A DNA stretch of 47,492 nucleotides, taken from NCBI RefSeq assembly GCF_900099655.1, contig NZ_FNDC01000020.1, positions 1 through 47,492 of the forward strand. Direction: 5' to 3'. The stretch's first letter is position 1. Each line of letters begins with the position of its first letter. Positions 23,676 to 35,334 of this stretch are shown piece by piece. This DNA is from Planococcus glaciei (lineage in GTDB: Bacteria > Bacillota > Bacilli > Bacillales_A > Planococcaceae). Both the position numbers and the translations under genes were made by a program. The notes under the pieces were generated by a model. The model did no database searches and had not been told where the DNA came from. It saw nothing but the letters and a program-made list of their open reading frames with translations.

Positions 23676-24866
23676 ATGAAGATGTTTTTAAAGAGCGAAC
23701 GCGCCCGGTTTTGGGTTTTAGTCGCCATTGTTTCAATTTCAGGTTTTTCGCAAGGGATGCTGCTTCCGCTGATTGCTGTCATCTTTGAACAGGACGGAGT
23801 ATCATCGGCATTAAATGGCTTAAGTGCGACAGGGTTATACATAGGAACATTAGTGATTGCACCTTTTATGGAGCCGCAATTACGCCGGTTCGGCTATAAA
23901 CCGCTAATCTTGGTGGGAGGCGGATTGGTCATTGCTTCACTTTTAGCGTTTCCCCTTTGGAAAAGCGTGTTGTTTTGGTTTGTTCTGCGGGTGCTGATCG
24001 GCATCGGCGACCAGGCACTGCATTTTTCCACCCAAACCTGGATCACATCGTTTTCACCGCAGCACCGCCTTGGGCGGAATATCGCCATCTACGGGATGTC
24101 TTTTAGTGTCGGTTTCGGAGCGGGGCCCTTGTTCGTTCCGCTCGTCGGGATTTTTGAAGCCTTGCCGTTTATCATTTCAGGTATCCTGTGCTTGATTGCC
24201 TGGTCGCTTGTATTTTTGCTGAGAAACGATTTCCCGGAAACTTCAGCTGGATCACTGGCGCAAAAAGGGACGATTGGACGTTTCAAAGCCGCTATCGTCA
24301 TTGGCTGGATCGCTTTCTTGCCGCCCTTGGGGTACGGTTTTTTGGAGGCTTCCTTGAATGCCATTTTCCCGGTTTACGCGCTAAGGCAGTCGATTGATGT
24401 GGCGATGGTCTCTTATATGCTGGCTGCCTTTTCAATCGGAGCCATTGCGACCCAGTTGCCGCTTGGAGCGTTAAGTGACCGGATCGGCAGGCGCAAAGTG
24501 CTGCTGCTTGCTTTGTTTGGCGGGGCAGCGGCATTCGGGACAGCCAGTTTCTTCGAATCGAACGCTTGGGTAACCTTAGCGTTATTTATCGTGGCTGGGA
24601 TGTTTGTCGGCTCTACATTTTCTTTGGGGATCTCCTATATGGCTGACCTAATGCCCCGGGACTTGCTGCCAACGGGCAATCTTTTATGCGGCATCGCCTT
24701 TAGCATCGGCAGTCTTGCAGGCCCAGTTCTCGGCGGGTTATTTCTTGACCTTACCGAGGAGCTGAGCTTTCTGCTGCTCATTGCCGCCATACTGCTGGTC
24801 ATTTTCACGGTTATTGCTCTTCGCAGCAATACAGAATCCAACGCTGCAGTTGAAGAAACATTATAG
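23676..24866 (+). CDS. MFS transporter, YfkF-like
   Basis: A 396-residue major facilitator with 12 membrane segments. The loop 2-3 motif is weak (PQLRRFGYKPL), while the loop 8-9 equivalent is strong (GALSDRIGRRKVLL). It looks like a drug or metabolite proton antiporter; the substrate is unknown. The start is ATG at 23676, behind AGGAGG (23665-23670); ATG at 23682 is also possible. In B. subtilis an MFS gene (yfkF) lies near yfkH and yfkK, and the same three families occur together here, so orthology is plausible. Confidence 0.82.
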   Translation: MKMFLKSERARFWVLVAIVSISGFSQGMLLPLIAVIFEQDGVSSALNGLSATGLYIGTLVIAPFMEPQLRRFGYKPLILVGGGLVIASLLAFPLWKSVLFWFVLRVLIGIGDQALHFSTQTWITSFSPQHRLGRNIAIYGMSFSVGFGAGPLFVPLVGIFEALPFIISGILCLIAWSLVFLLRNDFPETSAGSLAQKGTIGRFKAAIVIGWIAFLPPLGYGFLEASLNAIFPVYALRQSIDVAMVSYMLAAFSIGAIATQLPLGALSDRIGRRKVLLLALFGGAAAFGTASFFESNAWVTLALFIVAGMFVGSTFSLGISYMADLMPRDLLPTGNLLCGIAFSIGSLAGPVLGGLFLDLTEELSFLLLIAAILLVIFTVIALRSNTESNAAVEETL

Positions 24867-24874
24867 GTGGATAG

Positions 24875-24911
24875 AAAAAGAACTTCCGAATCGCTTCGGA
24901 AGTTCTTTTGT
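24875..24911. terminator. Bidirectional terminator between the MFS and RNA methyltransferase genes
   Basis: AAGAACTTCCGAA and TTCGGAAGTTCTT pair perfectly around a four-base loop, with an A run on the left and T run on the right. It serves both convergent genes. Confidence 0.93.
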
Positions 24912-24944
24912 CGTTTAGGAACCGGTATTTCTTAAGTTCGCTGG

Positions 24945-26309
24945 TTATTTTCTTTCCAACAGGCAGACTGCTTCCACTTGTGCCGTCTGCGGGAACATGT
25001 CGACAGGCTGAATGTATTTGATGTGGTAAACTTTCGTTAATTGCTGCAGATCTTTCGCCAATGTGGAAGGATTGCAGGACGTATAAACAAAACGTTTCGG
25101 CTTTACGTTTAAAATGGTTTTTAACAGGGAGTCAGCCAAACCGGTACGCGGAGGATCGACTGTCAGGACATCAGGCACGAAATCTTCCTTGCTCCAAAGT
25201 TCAAGCCATTTTTCAGCGGTGCCGGTAACGTACTTCGCTTTGACGCCTTGCCGCTTGGCATTTGCTTTCGCATCGACGACACTGTCGTGGATGATGTCCA
25301 TCCCGCGAAGCTCGCCGGCTCCGTCTGCCAGCCATAAGCCGATGGTGCCGACTCCACAATACGCGTCCACCACTTTTTCCGTGCCGGTCAATTGGGCGGC
25401 GCGTTTGATTTCGTTATATAATTTAACGGTTTGTGTCGGATTCAATTGGAAAAAAGCGCGCGCTGACAAATCGAAAGCGAGTTCGCCGAGTTCTTCATGA
25501 ATCGTGTCTTTGCCGTAAAGTGTGATGGTTTCTTCTCCGAAAATAAGTGAAGTTTTTTCTTTGTTGATATTTTGGACAATTGACACAAGGTTAATATCGA
25601 TTGCTTTCAATTTCTCCACCAATAATTCCTTTTGTGGAATTTTGGAACGGGTCGTCACCAGCACCAATTGGATTTCGCCGGTTTTAAGGCCGGTGCGCAC
25701 AACAATGGTCCGGATGATGCCTTTCATCGTCTTGCCGTCATAAATCGGCATTTTCAATTCTTCCAGAATGCGTTTGACGGCATTGGTAATGACCGTCGTA
25801 TCCGGATGCTGAACCAGGCATTGTTCAATATCCAGCAGTTGATGCGAACCTTCTGCAAACAAGCCGGCAATCACTTTTGTGCCTTTCAAGCGGGTCTGGA
25901 ACTGGCTTTTGTTGCGGTAATGCCACGGATCTTCCATGCCAATCGTATCATTGACCAAGACATCGGTGCCTTTTAAATAACGCTCCAACGCTTGAACGAC
26001 CAAGTCACGCTTTTCCACCAATTGCTGGCTGTAGGTCATGTGCTGCAGCTGGCAGCCGCCGCACGCATCGTAAATCGGGCAGGGGGGTGTCTGGCGATGC
26101 GGAGAAGGCTTGCGCATTTTTAAAATGCGGGCTTCTGCAAAATTCCGTTTGATGTTCGTTACTTGGGCGGTGATTTCTTCCCCTGGCAATGCCCCGGGTA
26201 CGAAAATGACATTGCGCTTGAAAAAACCAATGCCTTCACCGTTGATGCCGAGCCGTTTGATCGTCAGCGGAAACTTTTGCCCTTCTTCTATGATCGGTTT
26301 ATCGTTCAT
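24945..26309 (-). CDS. 23S rRNA (uracil-C5)-methyltransferase, RlmCD/YfjO-like
   Basis: A 454-residue enzyme of the TrmA/RumA family. The N-terminal TRAM domain (about 10-65) binds RNA. Cys77, Cys83, Cys86 and Cys164 are spaced to hold a 4Fe-4S cluster ([12 protein letters not shown]). The SAM-binding domain has [13 protein letters not shown], and the DPPRTGL and YTSCNPSTL motifs contain the catalytic Cys and base region. The target should be a uracil in 23S rRNA (U747/U1939 in RlmCD), but B. subtilis has two paralogs (YefA and YfjO) and tRNA is possible. It is preceded by a modest AAGGACGTGAAGAG site. Confidence 0.88.
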   Translation of the reverse strand: MNDKPIIEEGQKFPLTIKRLGINGEGIGFFKRNVIFVPGALPGEEITAQVTNIKRNFAEARILKMRKPSPHRQTPPCPIYDACGGCQLQHMTYSQQLVEKRDLVVQALERYLKGTDVLVNDTIGMEDPWHYRNKSQFQTRLKGTKVIAGLFAEGSHQLLDIEQCLVQHPDTTVITNAVKRILEELKMPIYDGKTMKGIIRTIVVRTGLKTGEIQLVLVTTRSKIPQKELLVEKLKAIDINLVSIVQNINKEKTSLIFGEETITLYGKDTIHEELGELAFDLSARAFFQLNPTQTVKLYNEIKRAAQLTGTEKVVDAYCGVGTIGLWLADGAGELRGMDIIHDSVVDAKANAKRQGVKAKYVTGTAEKWLELWSKEDFVPDVLTVDPPRTGLADSLLKTILNVKPKRFVYTSCNPSTLAKDLQQLTKVYHIKYIQPVDMFPQTAQVEAVCLLERK

Positions 26310-26349
26310 CTCTTCACGTCCTTAATGTAATCATCCCTTCATTATAGTC

Positions 26350-27249
26350 TTATTTGTAGATATCAGCCAGTGCCGATTTCAAGTCGGGGTATTGGAATTG
26401 GAATCCTTCCCGTTCAAGGACGGTCGGCAATACACGCTGGCCGGTGAGGACCAATTGGCTTTTTTCGCCAAGCAGCGCCTTCATCGCAAAAGAAGGGACA
26501 GGCAGCCAATGCGGTTTATGCAGCGCCTCGGCAATGCCTAGACCAAAATCCTTCATTTGCTTCGGCTGAGGTGCTGTGACATTGAACGGGCCTTCAATCG
26601 CTTCATTCTCCATGGCAAATTGAATCGCCCGGGCAACATCTTTTACGTGGATCCACGACAGCCATTGTTTGCCGGAACCCACCGTGCCGCCGACGAATAA
26701 TTTGTACGGCAGCGACATCAGCGGCAAGGCGCCGTCTTTTTTGCCAAGAACGATGCCGAACCGGCCGTAAGCGACCCGGACGCCGTGATGCTTCGCATGG
26801 TCTGCAAGCTTCTCCCAGTCGATGACGGTGCGGGCGAGAAAGTCTTTTCCGAAATCTCGTGATGCTTCTGTATATGTAACAACATCAGAAGGCGCATAAA
26901 CACCGATAGCGCTGGCATTGATCAGCACGCGGGGCTTTTTGTTGAGTTTTCCGATAATGCGAAGCACTTCTTCTGTAGCTTCCATCCGGCTATCGTAAAT
27001 TGCACGCTTCTGTTCTTTGGTCCAGCGGCCGTCATTGATCGAAGTGCCCGCCAGGTTAATGATGGCGTCGACGCCTTCCAGCTGCTTCTCGGGCTGGGCG
27101 CCATTTTTCAGCCATTGGACGTATTTGGTATTCGCAGTCGAGCGTTTGGGGCTTCTTGTCAAAATGTAAACCATGTGTCCGCTGCTATGGAATAAGCGCG
27201 TCAATTCTTTGCCGACAAAACCCGTTCCGCCTGTGATTGCTATCTTCAT
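26350..27249 (-). CDS. yfhF: SDR39U1-type NAD-dependent epimerase, YfhF
   Basis: A 299-residue extended short-chain dehydrogenase/reductase of the TIGR01777 (SDR39U1) group. The NAD(P)-binding GGTGFVG is at residues 7-13, INLAGTSINDGRW is typical of the family, and INASAIGVYA contains the Ser of the active site; a DUF1731-type C-terminal segment (LLGEKSQLVLTGQRVLP) follows. Function unknown. The ATG at 27249 has GGAGGCG upstream. It is divergent from recX as in B. subtilis, where yfhF and recX are neighbours. The RNA methyltransferase gene follows 40 bases downstream on the same strand. Confidence 0.88.
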   Translation of the reverse strand: MKIAITGGTGFVGKELTRLFHSSGHMVYILTRSPKRSTANTKYVQWLKNGAQPEKQLEGVDAIINLAGTSINDGRWTKEQKRAIYDSRMEATEEVLRIIGKLNKKPRVLINASAIGVYAPSDVVTYTEASRDFGKDFLARTVIDWEKLADHAKHHGVRVAYGRFGIVLGKKDGALPLMSLPYKLFVGGTVGSGKQWLSWIHVKDVARAIQFAMENEAIEGPFNVTAPQPKQMKDFGLGIAEALHKPHWLPVPSFAMKALLGEKSQLVLTGQRVLPTVLEREGFQFQYPDLKSALADIYK

Positions 27250-27341
27250 CTGTATCGCCTCCATTTCTTCTAATAATACCCGCAATCCATGCATTTAAGC
27301 ATTTGAAAGGGTATAATGGGAAAGGAAGAGAGGTGCCGCAA

Positions 27342-28148
27342 ATGCCGATTATTTCGAAAATCACGAGAGGGAAAAGGAATCCGGAAAGGTACAATATTTA
27401 CCTGGAGGAAAAATTTGCTTTTAGTGTCGATGAGGCGGTGCTGATCCGGTACCAACTGACAAAAGGCAAGGAACTTGACCAGTGGACCATCGAAGAAATG
27501 AATTTCGAAGATGAAGTCCGAAAGGCTTACAATAAAGCGCTCAATTATCTCGGATTCCGCATGCGCAGCGAAGACGAAGTGCGCACCAAGTTGAAAGAAA
27601 AAGAATTTGGCAATGCCGTGGTCGATGAAGCCATCAAAAAACTCTATACCCATAAATTTTTGGACGACCAGGCTTTTTCGGAAGCGCTGCTTCGCACTCA
27701 AATAAATTCCGGCAAAAAGGGGCCTCGTGCCATCCAGCAGGAAATGCAGAAAAAAGGGATTGATAAACAGATGCAAGAAGACGTATTGAATTCCTATTCA
27801 GAAGAAGAGCAGCTGGAAATCGCCAAAGAACTGGCGGCAAAAATTGCCGCTAAGGAAAAGATGAAAACGCCAAGCCAAATCAAGCAGAAAATCAACGATT
27901 CCTTGATGAGAAAAGGATATTCCTATACCTTGGTTAAATTGGCCATTGAAGATTTGGATCTTGAAAAAGACGAAGACCAGTGGACGGATATCGTAAGGGA
28001 GCAAGGCGATAAACTGTGGAGAAAACACAGCAGCAAACTGACCGGCTATGATTTAAAATCGAAAGTCAAACAAGGCTTGTACCAAAAAGGGTTCCCAAGT
28101 GAAGTAATCAACGAATACATCGAACAGAAGGAGCAGGAAGATGACTGA
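27342..28148 (+). CDS. recX: Recombination regulator RecX
   Basis: A 268-residue protein made of repeated three-helix units that binds RecA filaments and modulates their activity in recombination and SOS. Segments such as ALNYLGFRMRSEDEVRTKL, FLDDQAFSEALLRTQ and KGPRAIQQEMQKKGI are typical of the long Bacillus form (about 264). The ATG at 27342 lies after GAAGAGAGGTG. TATAAT at 27312-27317 is a likely -10. The frame upstream to 27237 overlaps yfhF and is ignored. Its end overlaps yfhH by eight bases. Confidence 0.92.
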   Translation: MPIISKITRGKRNPERYNIYLEEKFAFSVDEAVLIRYQLTKGKELDQWTIEEMNFEDEVRKAYNKALNYLGFRMRSEDEVRTKLKEKEFGNAVVDEAIKKLYTHKFLDDQAFSEALLRTQINSGKKGPRAIQQEMQKKGIDKQMQEDVLNSYSEEEQLEIAKELAAKIAAKEKMKTPSQIKQKINDSLMRKGYSYTLVKLAIEDLDLEKDEDQWTDIVREQGDKLWRKHSSKLTGYDLKSKVKQGLYQKGFPSEVINEYIEQKEQEDD

Positions 28149-28473
28149 AGAAAAGCGATACAGTGATATGGATGAACATGAACTGCGCAATGAAATCGGG
28201 CGCTTAAAAGAAAAAGCGAGAAAAGCGGAGCAGCTTGGCATGGTCAATGAATTTGCAGTATTGGAACGAAAAGCCATTATGGCCGCAGCTTATATGATGA
28301 ATCCTGAGGACTTTAAAAAAGGCGAAGTATACCGCATCGAAGGCGACCCCAATGTCTTTTTCCAGATCGACTATTTGAAGGGCCGTTTTGCCTGGGGCTA
28401 TCGACTTGGAGGCGAAAAATACACAGAAGCGCTGCCGATTTCCATGCTGCGCCCGCTGAAGGAAGGGAAGTAA
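28141..28473 (+). CDS. yfhH: DUF1811 family protein YfhH
   Basis: A 110-residue protein with an N-terminal helical half (HELRNEIGRLKEKARKAEQ) and a small beta-rich C-terminal half (GEVYRIEGDPNVFFQIDYL), matching B. subtilis YfhH. It probably forms a small RNA- or protein-binding beta barrel, but the function is unknown. AAGGAG is placed inside the end of recX, and the overlap suggests coupling. It belongs to the recX-yfhH-yfhJ operon. Confidence 0.87.
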   Translation: MTEEKRYSDMDEHELRNEIGRLKEKARKAEQLGMVNEFAVLERKAIMAAAYMMNPEDFKKGEVYRIEGDPNVFFQIDYLKGRFAWGYRLGGEKYTEALPISMLRPLKEGK

Positions 28474-28477
28474 CCGA

Positions 28478-28738
28478 ATGAATGAGATGATTGATCAATT
28501 GATTTTGGAGTTGCGCGAAAAAAACCCGAACTTGTCAGAAGAAAAAGCCCGTACTTGGATTGAGCTGTTGGTATCTGATTTCGAATCTTCATATGCGAAA
28601 GCGGGATACGATTATCAAGGAACAGCCGTAGTAGAAAAAGTGATCCGCCAATGGATCGAAAGCTACGGAGACCGCATCCATGAATTCGCCGGAACCAATC
28701 CGAAATACGCACACTTATTGAACGAACACCAGAACTAG
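28478..28738 (+). CDS. yfhJ: WVELL-family protein YfhJ
   Basis: An 86-residue protein that matches B. subtilis YfhJ (WVELL family). The signature here reads TWIELLVSDFESSYAKAGY. Function unknown. It starts four bases after the yfhH stop with AAGGAAG as the ribosome site and ends just before a strong terminator. In B. subtilis the spore gene sspK comes next; here it is absent. Confidence 0.85.
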   Translation: MNEMIDQLILELREKNPNLSEEKARTWIELLVSDFESSYAKAGYDYQGTAVVEKVIRQWIESYGDRIHEFAGTNPKYAHLLNEHQN

Positions 28739-28771
28739 AAAAACGCACACAAGGCTGTGTGCGTTTTCTCT
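28739..28771 (+). terminator. Terminator after yfhJ
   Basis: AAAACGCACACA (28740-28751) and TGTGTGCGTTTT (28756-28767) form a perfect 12-bp stem with a four-base loop. Confidence 0.95.
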
Positions 28772-28811
28772 TTGGCTATGAGATTGCTTAAAAAGGCATT
28801 TCCGCCTTTCG

Positions 28812-29792
28812 TTAGTTATGGCTGAAGTCGAGTTTTTTTCTTAATTTATCTTCGCTGAAGATCCAGCCGGTATAGGAGTTGACGACTTTGCATTGTTCGT
28901 TCAAGTGGGCAACGGCTACGAATGGGTAATAATCGTTGCTCCGGTACCGCAGGTCAATCAAGCGGACTTCGTATAAATCGCCGTATTGGTTGATTTCCCA
29001 TCTGTACAGAGGGGAGAAGGACACAAAAGCAGATAAGTTTTTGTCTTTCAATGCTGCTTGAATCAGATTCGATTCAGGCAATGGTTTTTTCAAGAACTTA
29101 TCGTAAATGTTGATGGAACGGCCGTATGCTCTTCCTACATAATGGTGGCGTTCGGTATCTGCCGCAATCCGCCACTGGAAGAACCGCATCGTCGGAGCTA
29201 CGATAATATTGGTCGTTCCGGGAATCGTGTTCCGGACCGCATGTTTCACTGCGTGTTGAACAGCGAAACGGGCGACATAATAGAAAAACAGGAGTCCGTA
29301 TAAAATTAGCATCGTCCATACCGGATTTGAGCCGAATGCCCAAAACATCAAGGCGATCAAATGGGCGCCGAAGATGATCGGGTCAAAGGTATTGATGACG
29401 CCGAGCGCTACCCAACGGTTTGAAAATGGCCGGAGCGCCTGTGTTCCATACGAATTGAAAATGTCTACGAAAACATGCAAAAAGACGGCCAGAAAAGTCC
29501 AGAGCCATAGATGGAGTGAATTCGCTTCCGGCAAAATGAGCAGCAGCGCTGCTGTAATTAATAGCGGCCATAAAATAACCGCCGGAATGGAATGGGTTGC
29601 CCCCCGATGATGGCGGATGTAAATGGCGTTATTTCTTAGTTTTAGAATGGTATCGATATCAGGTGCCTGGGAACCGATGATGACGCCTGCAAAAACGGCT
29701 GTCATTGTTGCAGGCTGGCTGGCCACAACGGGGTCTGCCATTGCAAGGCCGCCAAGTGCGATTCCCATAACGATATGAGTGCCTGTATCCAT
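28812..29792 (-). CDS. yfhP: YfhP/YdjM-like membrane-bound metal-dependent hydrolase
   Basis: A 326-residue protein of the DUF457/YdjM family. The N-terminus MDTGTHIVMGIALGGLA, the APDIDT motif and HHRGATHS supply the His and Asp residues that mark the family as a putative zinc hydrolase. Four or five membrane segments follow up to about residue 170, then a soluble C-terminal domain of 150 residues. The true reaction is unknown. AGAGGGTG lies before the ATG at 29792. It is divergent from mutY, as in B. subtilis (yfhP-mutY). Confidence 0.85.
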   Translation of the reverse strand: MDTGTHIVMGIALGGLAMADPVVASQPATMTAVFAGVIIGSQAPDIDTILKLRNNAIYIRHHRGATHSIPAVILWPLLITAALLLILPEANSLHLWLWTFLAVFLHVFVDIFNSYGTQALRPFSNRWVALGVINTFDPIIFGAHLIALMFWAFGSNPVWTMLILYGLLFFYYVARFAVQHAVKHAVRNTIPGTTNIIVAPTMRFFQWRIAADTERHHYVGRAYGRSINIYDKFLKKPLPESNLIQAALKDKNLSAFVSFSPLYRWEINQYGDLYEVRLIDLRYRSNDYYPFVAVAHLNEQCKVVNSYTGWIFSEDKLRKKLDFSHN

Positions 29793-29834
29793 TGCCGCAC
29801 CCTCTTTCTTCTTGGATGTTGGTGTTGCTTTTTA

Positions 29835-29864
29835 TTGCTTGAGAAAAATGCTTATAACTAATAT
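29835..29864 (+). promoter_or_regulatory. Promoter of mutY-fabL
   Basis: TTGCTT (29835-29840) and TAATAT (29859-29864) with 18 bases between them. The surroundings are AT-rich, so the exact hexamers are uncertain. Confidence 0.5.
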
Positions 29865-29918
29865 ATACCCCGTAATTCTGCGGGATAATCTACTTGATCG
29901 GAGGCAATCCAAATAGAA

Positions 29919-31726
<1,808 letters not shown>

Positions 31727-31768
31727 AATCCATTTGCTGTCTTTTCGCTGTATGTTTTCAGAATTGAT

Positions 31769-31777
31769 TGATATAAT
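31769..31777 (+). promoter_or_regulatory. Extended -10 promoter of ygaC
   Basis: TG-A-TATAAT at 31769-31777 is a perfect extended -10, about 50 bases before the ATG at 31828. Confidence 0.6.
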
Positions 31778-31827
31778 CATGAAGACGGATAAATTATATA
31801 CGGCTTAGACGAAAAGGTGGGATGGAC

Positions 31828-32373
31828 ATGGCGATACCCGTGGAGGGAGAGACAATACAAATCCACAGCTACAAACACAACGGCCGAATCCACCGTGTCT
31901 GGCAGGAAACAACGGTATTGAAGGGCACAAATAACATAGTCATCGGTGCAAACGAACGGACGATGGTGACGGAATCGGATGGCAGAACCTGGATTACGCG
32001 CGAGCCGTCCATCTGTTACTTCCATGCAGAACATTGGTTCAATATCATTTGCATGCTGCGTGACGATGGAGTTTATTATTATTGCAATGTAAGCTCTCCA
32101 TTTGTGTATAACAATGGATCATTAAAGTACATCGATTATGACTTGGATGTTAAGGTGTTTCCGGATATGTCGTATACCTTGTTGGACGAAGACGAATATG
32201 AAGATCATAAAAGGCAGATGGGCTATCCGGAAGTGATCGATCAAATTTTGCACCGAAATGTGGATAAATTGATTGGCTGGATTAAACAGCGAAGAGGCCC
32301 CTTTGCTCCGGACTTCATAGAAGTATGGACCAGCCGGTACGAATTTCATAGACAGTACCGGCTTACGGAATAA
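31828..32373 (+). CDS. ygaC: DUF402 family protein YgaC (nucleoside tri/diphosphatase)
   Basis: A 181-residue protein that matches B. subtilis YgaC through most of its length ([47 protein letters not shown]). DUF402 proteins include nucleoside tri- and diphosphatases; acidic DEDEY and DYDLD segments are in keeping with metal binding. The ATG at 31828 is chosen over 31822 because AAGGTGG ends at 31820. In B. subtilis sspE and ygaB lie between fabL and ygaC; here they are missing. Confidence 0.88.
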   Translation: MAIPVEGETIQIHSYKHNGRIHRVWQETTVLKGTNNIVIGANERTMVTESDGRTWITREPSICYFHAEHWFNIICMLRDDGVYYYCNVSSPFVYNNGSLKYIDYDLDVKVFPDMSYTLLDEDEYEDHKRQMGYPEVIDQILHRNVDKLIGWIKQRRGPFAPDFIEVWTSRYEFHRQYRLTE

Positions 32374-32375
32374 GA

Positions 32376-32404
32376 GAAACCTGTTGCTTGCCAACAGGTT
32401 TTTC
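32376..32404 (+). terminator. Terminator after ygaC
   Basis: AAACCTGTTG and CAACAGGTTT form a 10-bp stem with a short loop followed by TTTCG. Confidence 0.88.
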
Positions 32405-32430
32405 GTTTTGAACAGATTGGAGTGAACGCT

Positions 32431-34176
32431 TTGAGTACGATGCAGCGCTATATGAAATTTGTAAAGCCTTACTATTGGCAGATTGCGCTAACAATCATTA
32501 TCGGAATCTTTAAATTCGCGATTCCGCTTTTTATCCCGTTGCTCATTAAAATCGTCATTGACGACATCATCGGAGCCAAAGGATTAACAAGCGATGAAAA
32601 ATTAACCCAGCTCTATTTATGGCTTGGCGGAACCGCCATCCTGTTTTTCATTTTGCGTCCGCCGATCGAGTATTACCGGCAATATTATGCCCAGTTGGTC
32701 AGCAATAAAATCCTGTATGATATCCGCCAGAACCTATACGGCCATCTGCAGAAACTGAGTCTCCGCTATTACGCCAACACGCGTGCCGGGGAAATCATTT
32801 CCCGCGTCATCAATGATGTTGAACAGACCAAAAATTTTGTCATGATTGGGCTGATGAATTTATGGCTCGATCTGGCGACCATATTAATTGCAATCGGAAT
32901 CATGCTGACGATGGACGTGCCGTTGACCATCGTAGCGCTGCTGGCATTCCCGTTCTACGCCTTCAGCGTCAAGTTCTTCTTCGGGCGATTGCGTGATTTG
33001 ACGCGCAACCGTTCACAGGCACTCGCCAATGTGCAAAGTTATCTGCACGAACGCGTTCAAGGGATGAGCATCATCAAAAGCTTTGCGCTGGAAAAACATG
33101 AACAGAAAATATTCGATGCAACAAATGATGAATTCCTGGATAAAGCGATTGACCACACGAAATGGAATGCGAAAGCTTTTGCTGTCGTCAACACGATTAC
33201 AGATATCGCGCCGCTCCTTGTTATCGCGTACGCCGGCTATCAGGTCATCCAAGGCAATTTGACGCTTGGAACGATGGTTGCTTTTATTGCCTATATTGAA
33301 CGTTTGTATAATCCGCTTCGCAGACTCGTCAACTCGTCCACAACCTTGACGCAGTCATTTGCTTCGATGGACCGCGTCTTTGAGTTGATTGACGAAGACT
33401 ACGACGTCACCGATAAAGATGGTGCGAAAGATTTGAAAGTAGTGGACGGCAAACTGGAATTCCGGGATGTTTCTTTTCACTACAACGATGGAGGATCGGA
33501 AGTTCTTTCAGGTTTAAACTTTACCGTTAAACCCGGCGAAACGGTCGCATTTGTCGGCATGAGCGGCGGAGGGAAATCGACCATCGTGTCGCTGATCCCA
33601 AGATTTTACGATGTAACGGGCGGCGGCATCTACATGGATGACCACAACTTGAAGGATGTCTCGATCCATACGCTGCGCGACCAGATTGGCCTGGTGCTGC
33701 AGGATTCCATTTTGTTCAGTGATTCGGTGAAATCGAATATCCTGATGGGGAAACCGGGTGCAAGCGATGCGGAAGTAGAGGCGGCTGCAAAAGCTGCGAA
33801 TGCCCATGACTTTATTGAATTGCTTCCAGACGGCTACGACACTAAAGTAGGAGAACGCGGCGTAAAACTGTCCGGCGGACAAAAGCAGCGAGTTGCCATT
33901 GCTCGAGTATTCTTGAAAAACCCGCCGATTCTCATTTTGGACGAAGCCACTTCAGCGCTCGATCTGGAAAGTGAAGCATTGATCCAGGATTCACTCGAAC
34001 GCTTGGCGCATGACCGGACCACACTGATTGTAGCCCATCGTTTGTCTACGATTACCCATGCAGACCAAATCCTGGTGATTGACCATGGGCGCCTCGCCGA
34101 AAAAGGAAACCATGATGAATTGATGAAATTGCAAGGAACCTATTACAATCTTTTCCAAGTCCAGCATTTCAACTAA
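32431..34176 (+). CDS. ygaD: ABC multidrug-type exporter half-transporter YgaD
   Basis: A 581-residue homodimeric-type ABC exporter. Residues 1-310 form a six-helix transmembrane domain. The nucleotide-binding domain has Walker [10 protein letters not shown], a Q-loop in LVLQDS, signature LSGGQKQR, Walker [10 protein letters not shown] and H-loop AHRLST. The substrate may be a lipid or a drug. The start is TTG at 32431, six bases after GGAGTG and consistent with the length of B. subtilis YgaD (about 580); the GTG at 32422 lies in the ribosome site. It stands between two terminators. Confidence 0.88.
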   Translation: MSTMQRYMKFVKPYYWQIALTIIIGIFKFAIPLFIPLLIKIVIDDIIGAKGLTSDEKLTQLYLWLGGTAILFFILRPPIEYYRQYYAQLVSNKILYDIRQNLYGHLQKLSLRYYANTRAGEIISRVINDVEQTKNFVMIGLMNLWLDLATILIAIGIMLTMDVPLTIVALLAFPFYAFSVKFFFGRLRDLTRNRSQALANVQSYLHERVQGMSIIKSFALEKHEQKIFDATNDEFLDKAIDHTKWNAKAFAVVNTITDIAPLLVIAYAGYQVIQGNLTLGTMVAFIAYIERLYNPLRRLVNSSTTLTQSFASMDRVFELIDEDYDVTDKDGAKDLKVVDGKLEFRDVSFHYNDGGSEVLSGLNFTVKPGETVAFVGMSGGGKSTIVSLIPRFYDVTGGGIYMDDHNLKDVSIHTLRDQIGLVLQDSILFSDSVKSNILMGKPGASDAEVEAAAKAANAHDFIELLPDGYDTKVGERGVKLSGGQKQRVAIARVFLKNPPILILDEATSALDLESEALIQDSLERLAHDRTTLIVAHRLSTITHADQILVIDHGRLAEKGNHDELMKLQGTYYNLFQVQHFN

Positions 34177-34186
34177 TAGTTCTTAA

Positions 34187-34217
34187 GGCCCTCGAAAATT
34201 CGAGGGCTTTTTTTTGG
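34187..34217 (+). terminator. Terminator after ygaD
   Basis: GCCCTCGA and TCGAGGGC pair around a four-base loop, followed by eight T. Confidence 0.93.
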
Positions 34218-34244
34218 TGTCAAAAATGATTTCTGAAAAAACTA

Positions 34245-34272
34245 TTGAAATAATACTAATCTTACGTATAAT
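34245..34272 (+). promoter_or_regulatory. Promoter of the peptide ABC operon
   Basis: TTGAAA (34245-34250) and a perfect TATAAT (34267-34272) are 16 bases apart. Transcription would begin near 34279. Confidence 0.75.
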
Positions 34273-34284
34273 AAAAACACATAG

Positions 34285-34299
34285 AATTTTCTGAAAGAA
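34285..34299 (+). promoter_or_regulatory. CodY-like box
   Basis: The 15-mer matches the CodY consensus AATTTTCWGAAAATT at 12 positions. It lies just downstream of the likely transcription start, where CodY binding can block elongation. A poorer copy (10 of 15) is at 34227-34241, upstream of the -35. CodY control of peptide uptake operons is well established in Bacillales; its action here is inferred. Confidence 0.55.
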
Positions 34300-34314
34300 A
34301 AAAGGGGTGCCGAA

Positions 34315-35334
34315 ATGGAAAACCGAAAAACGATATTGGACGTCAAGGGTTTAAAGACATCCTTCTTCACCGATGACGGCGAAATTCCAGCTGTAGACAA
34401 TATAGATTTTCACATACGGGAAGGGGAAGTACTTGGGATTGTTGGCGAATCAGGCTGTGGAAAAAGCGTGACTTCCTTATCGGTAATGGGGTTGGTTCCA
34501 AGCCCGCCGGGGAAAATCACAGAAGGCGAAATTTTATTTCAAGATAAGGATTTGACAAAATTATCCGAAAAACAAATGCGTGCCATTCGTGGCAATGATA
34601 TAGCAATGATTTTCCAGGAACCGATGACTTCTTTAAACCCATTGTTTACGATCGGCGACCAATTGCGGGAAGCGGTAAAAATCCACAAAAAAGATTGGTC
34701 GAAAAAACAGATTCAGGAACGCGCAATCGAAATGATGAAATTGGTCGGCCTGCCCCGGGCAGAAGGCTTGATGAAAGAATATCCTCACCAGTTATCCGGC
34801 GGAATGCGCCAGCGGGTGATGATTGCAATGGCTTTGCTTTGCGATCCGAAAGTGCTGATTGCCGATGAACCGACAACGGCACTCGATGTAACCATCCAAG
34901 CCCAGATTTTGAAACTGATCAAAAATTTAAATGAACGGCTAAACACAGCTGTATTGTTAATAACACATGATTTAGGCGTCGTAGCAGAAACCTGCGAACG
35001 CGTTATTGTCATGTACGCAGGTAAAGTGGTAGAGGAAGGCCCGGTGCATAAAATCTTTAAAGATCCCCAGCATCCTTATACAAGGGGATTATTGGAGTCT
35101 GTTCCGGATATGCGCTTTAAGAAAGAGCGTTTGTATTCCATTCCTGGCAATGTCCCGAAACCGGGAACAATCCGGACCGGGTGCCGATTTGCTGCGCGCT
35201 GTGAATTCGCTTTTGACCGCTGCATCGTAGAAAACCCGGATTTGTACCGGACGGAAGAAGACCACCAAACCCGCTGCTTCCTATTTGATCCGAAGGAGGT
35301 GCAGGCACATGACAGAACCGTTGTTAAGAGTTGA
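34315..35334 (+). CDS. Peptide ABC transporter ATP-binding protein (AppD/DppD-type)
   Basis: A 339-residue ATPase of an oligopeptide/dipeptide importer. Walker A is GESGCGKS, the Q-loop is IFQEPM, the signature LSGGMRQR, Walker B VLIADEPT and the H-loop ITHD. The C-terminal oligopeptide-transporter domain has the GCRFAARC and Cys pattern usual in the family. It is the first gene of a five-gene unit in the order D-F-A-B-C, the order of the B. subtilis app operon. AAAGGGG precedes the ATG. Confidence 0.92.
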   Translation: MENRKTILDVKGLKTSFFTDDGEIPAVDNIDFHIREGEVLGIVGESGCGKSVTSLSVMGLVPSPPGKITEGEILFQDKDLTKLSEKQMRAIRGNDIAMIFQEPMTSLNPLFTIGDQLREAVKIHKKDWSKKQIQERAIEMMKLVGLPRAEGLMKEYPHQLSGGMRQRVMIAMALLCDPKVLIADEPTTALDVTIQAQILKLIKNLNERLNTAVLLITHDLGVVAETCERVIVMYAGKVVEEGPVHKIFKDPQHPYTRGLLESVPDMRFKKERLYSIPGNVPKPGTIRTGCRFAARCEFAFDRCIVENPDLYRTEEDHQTRCFLFDPKEVQAHDRTVVKS

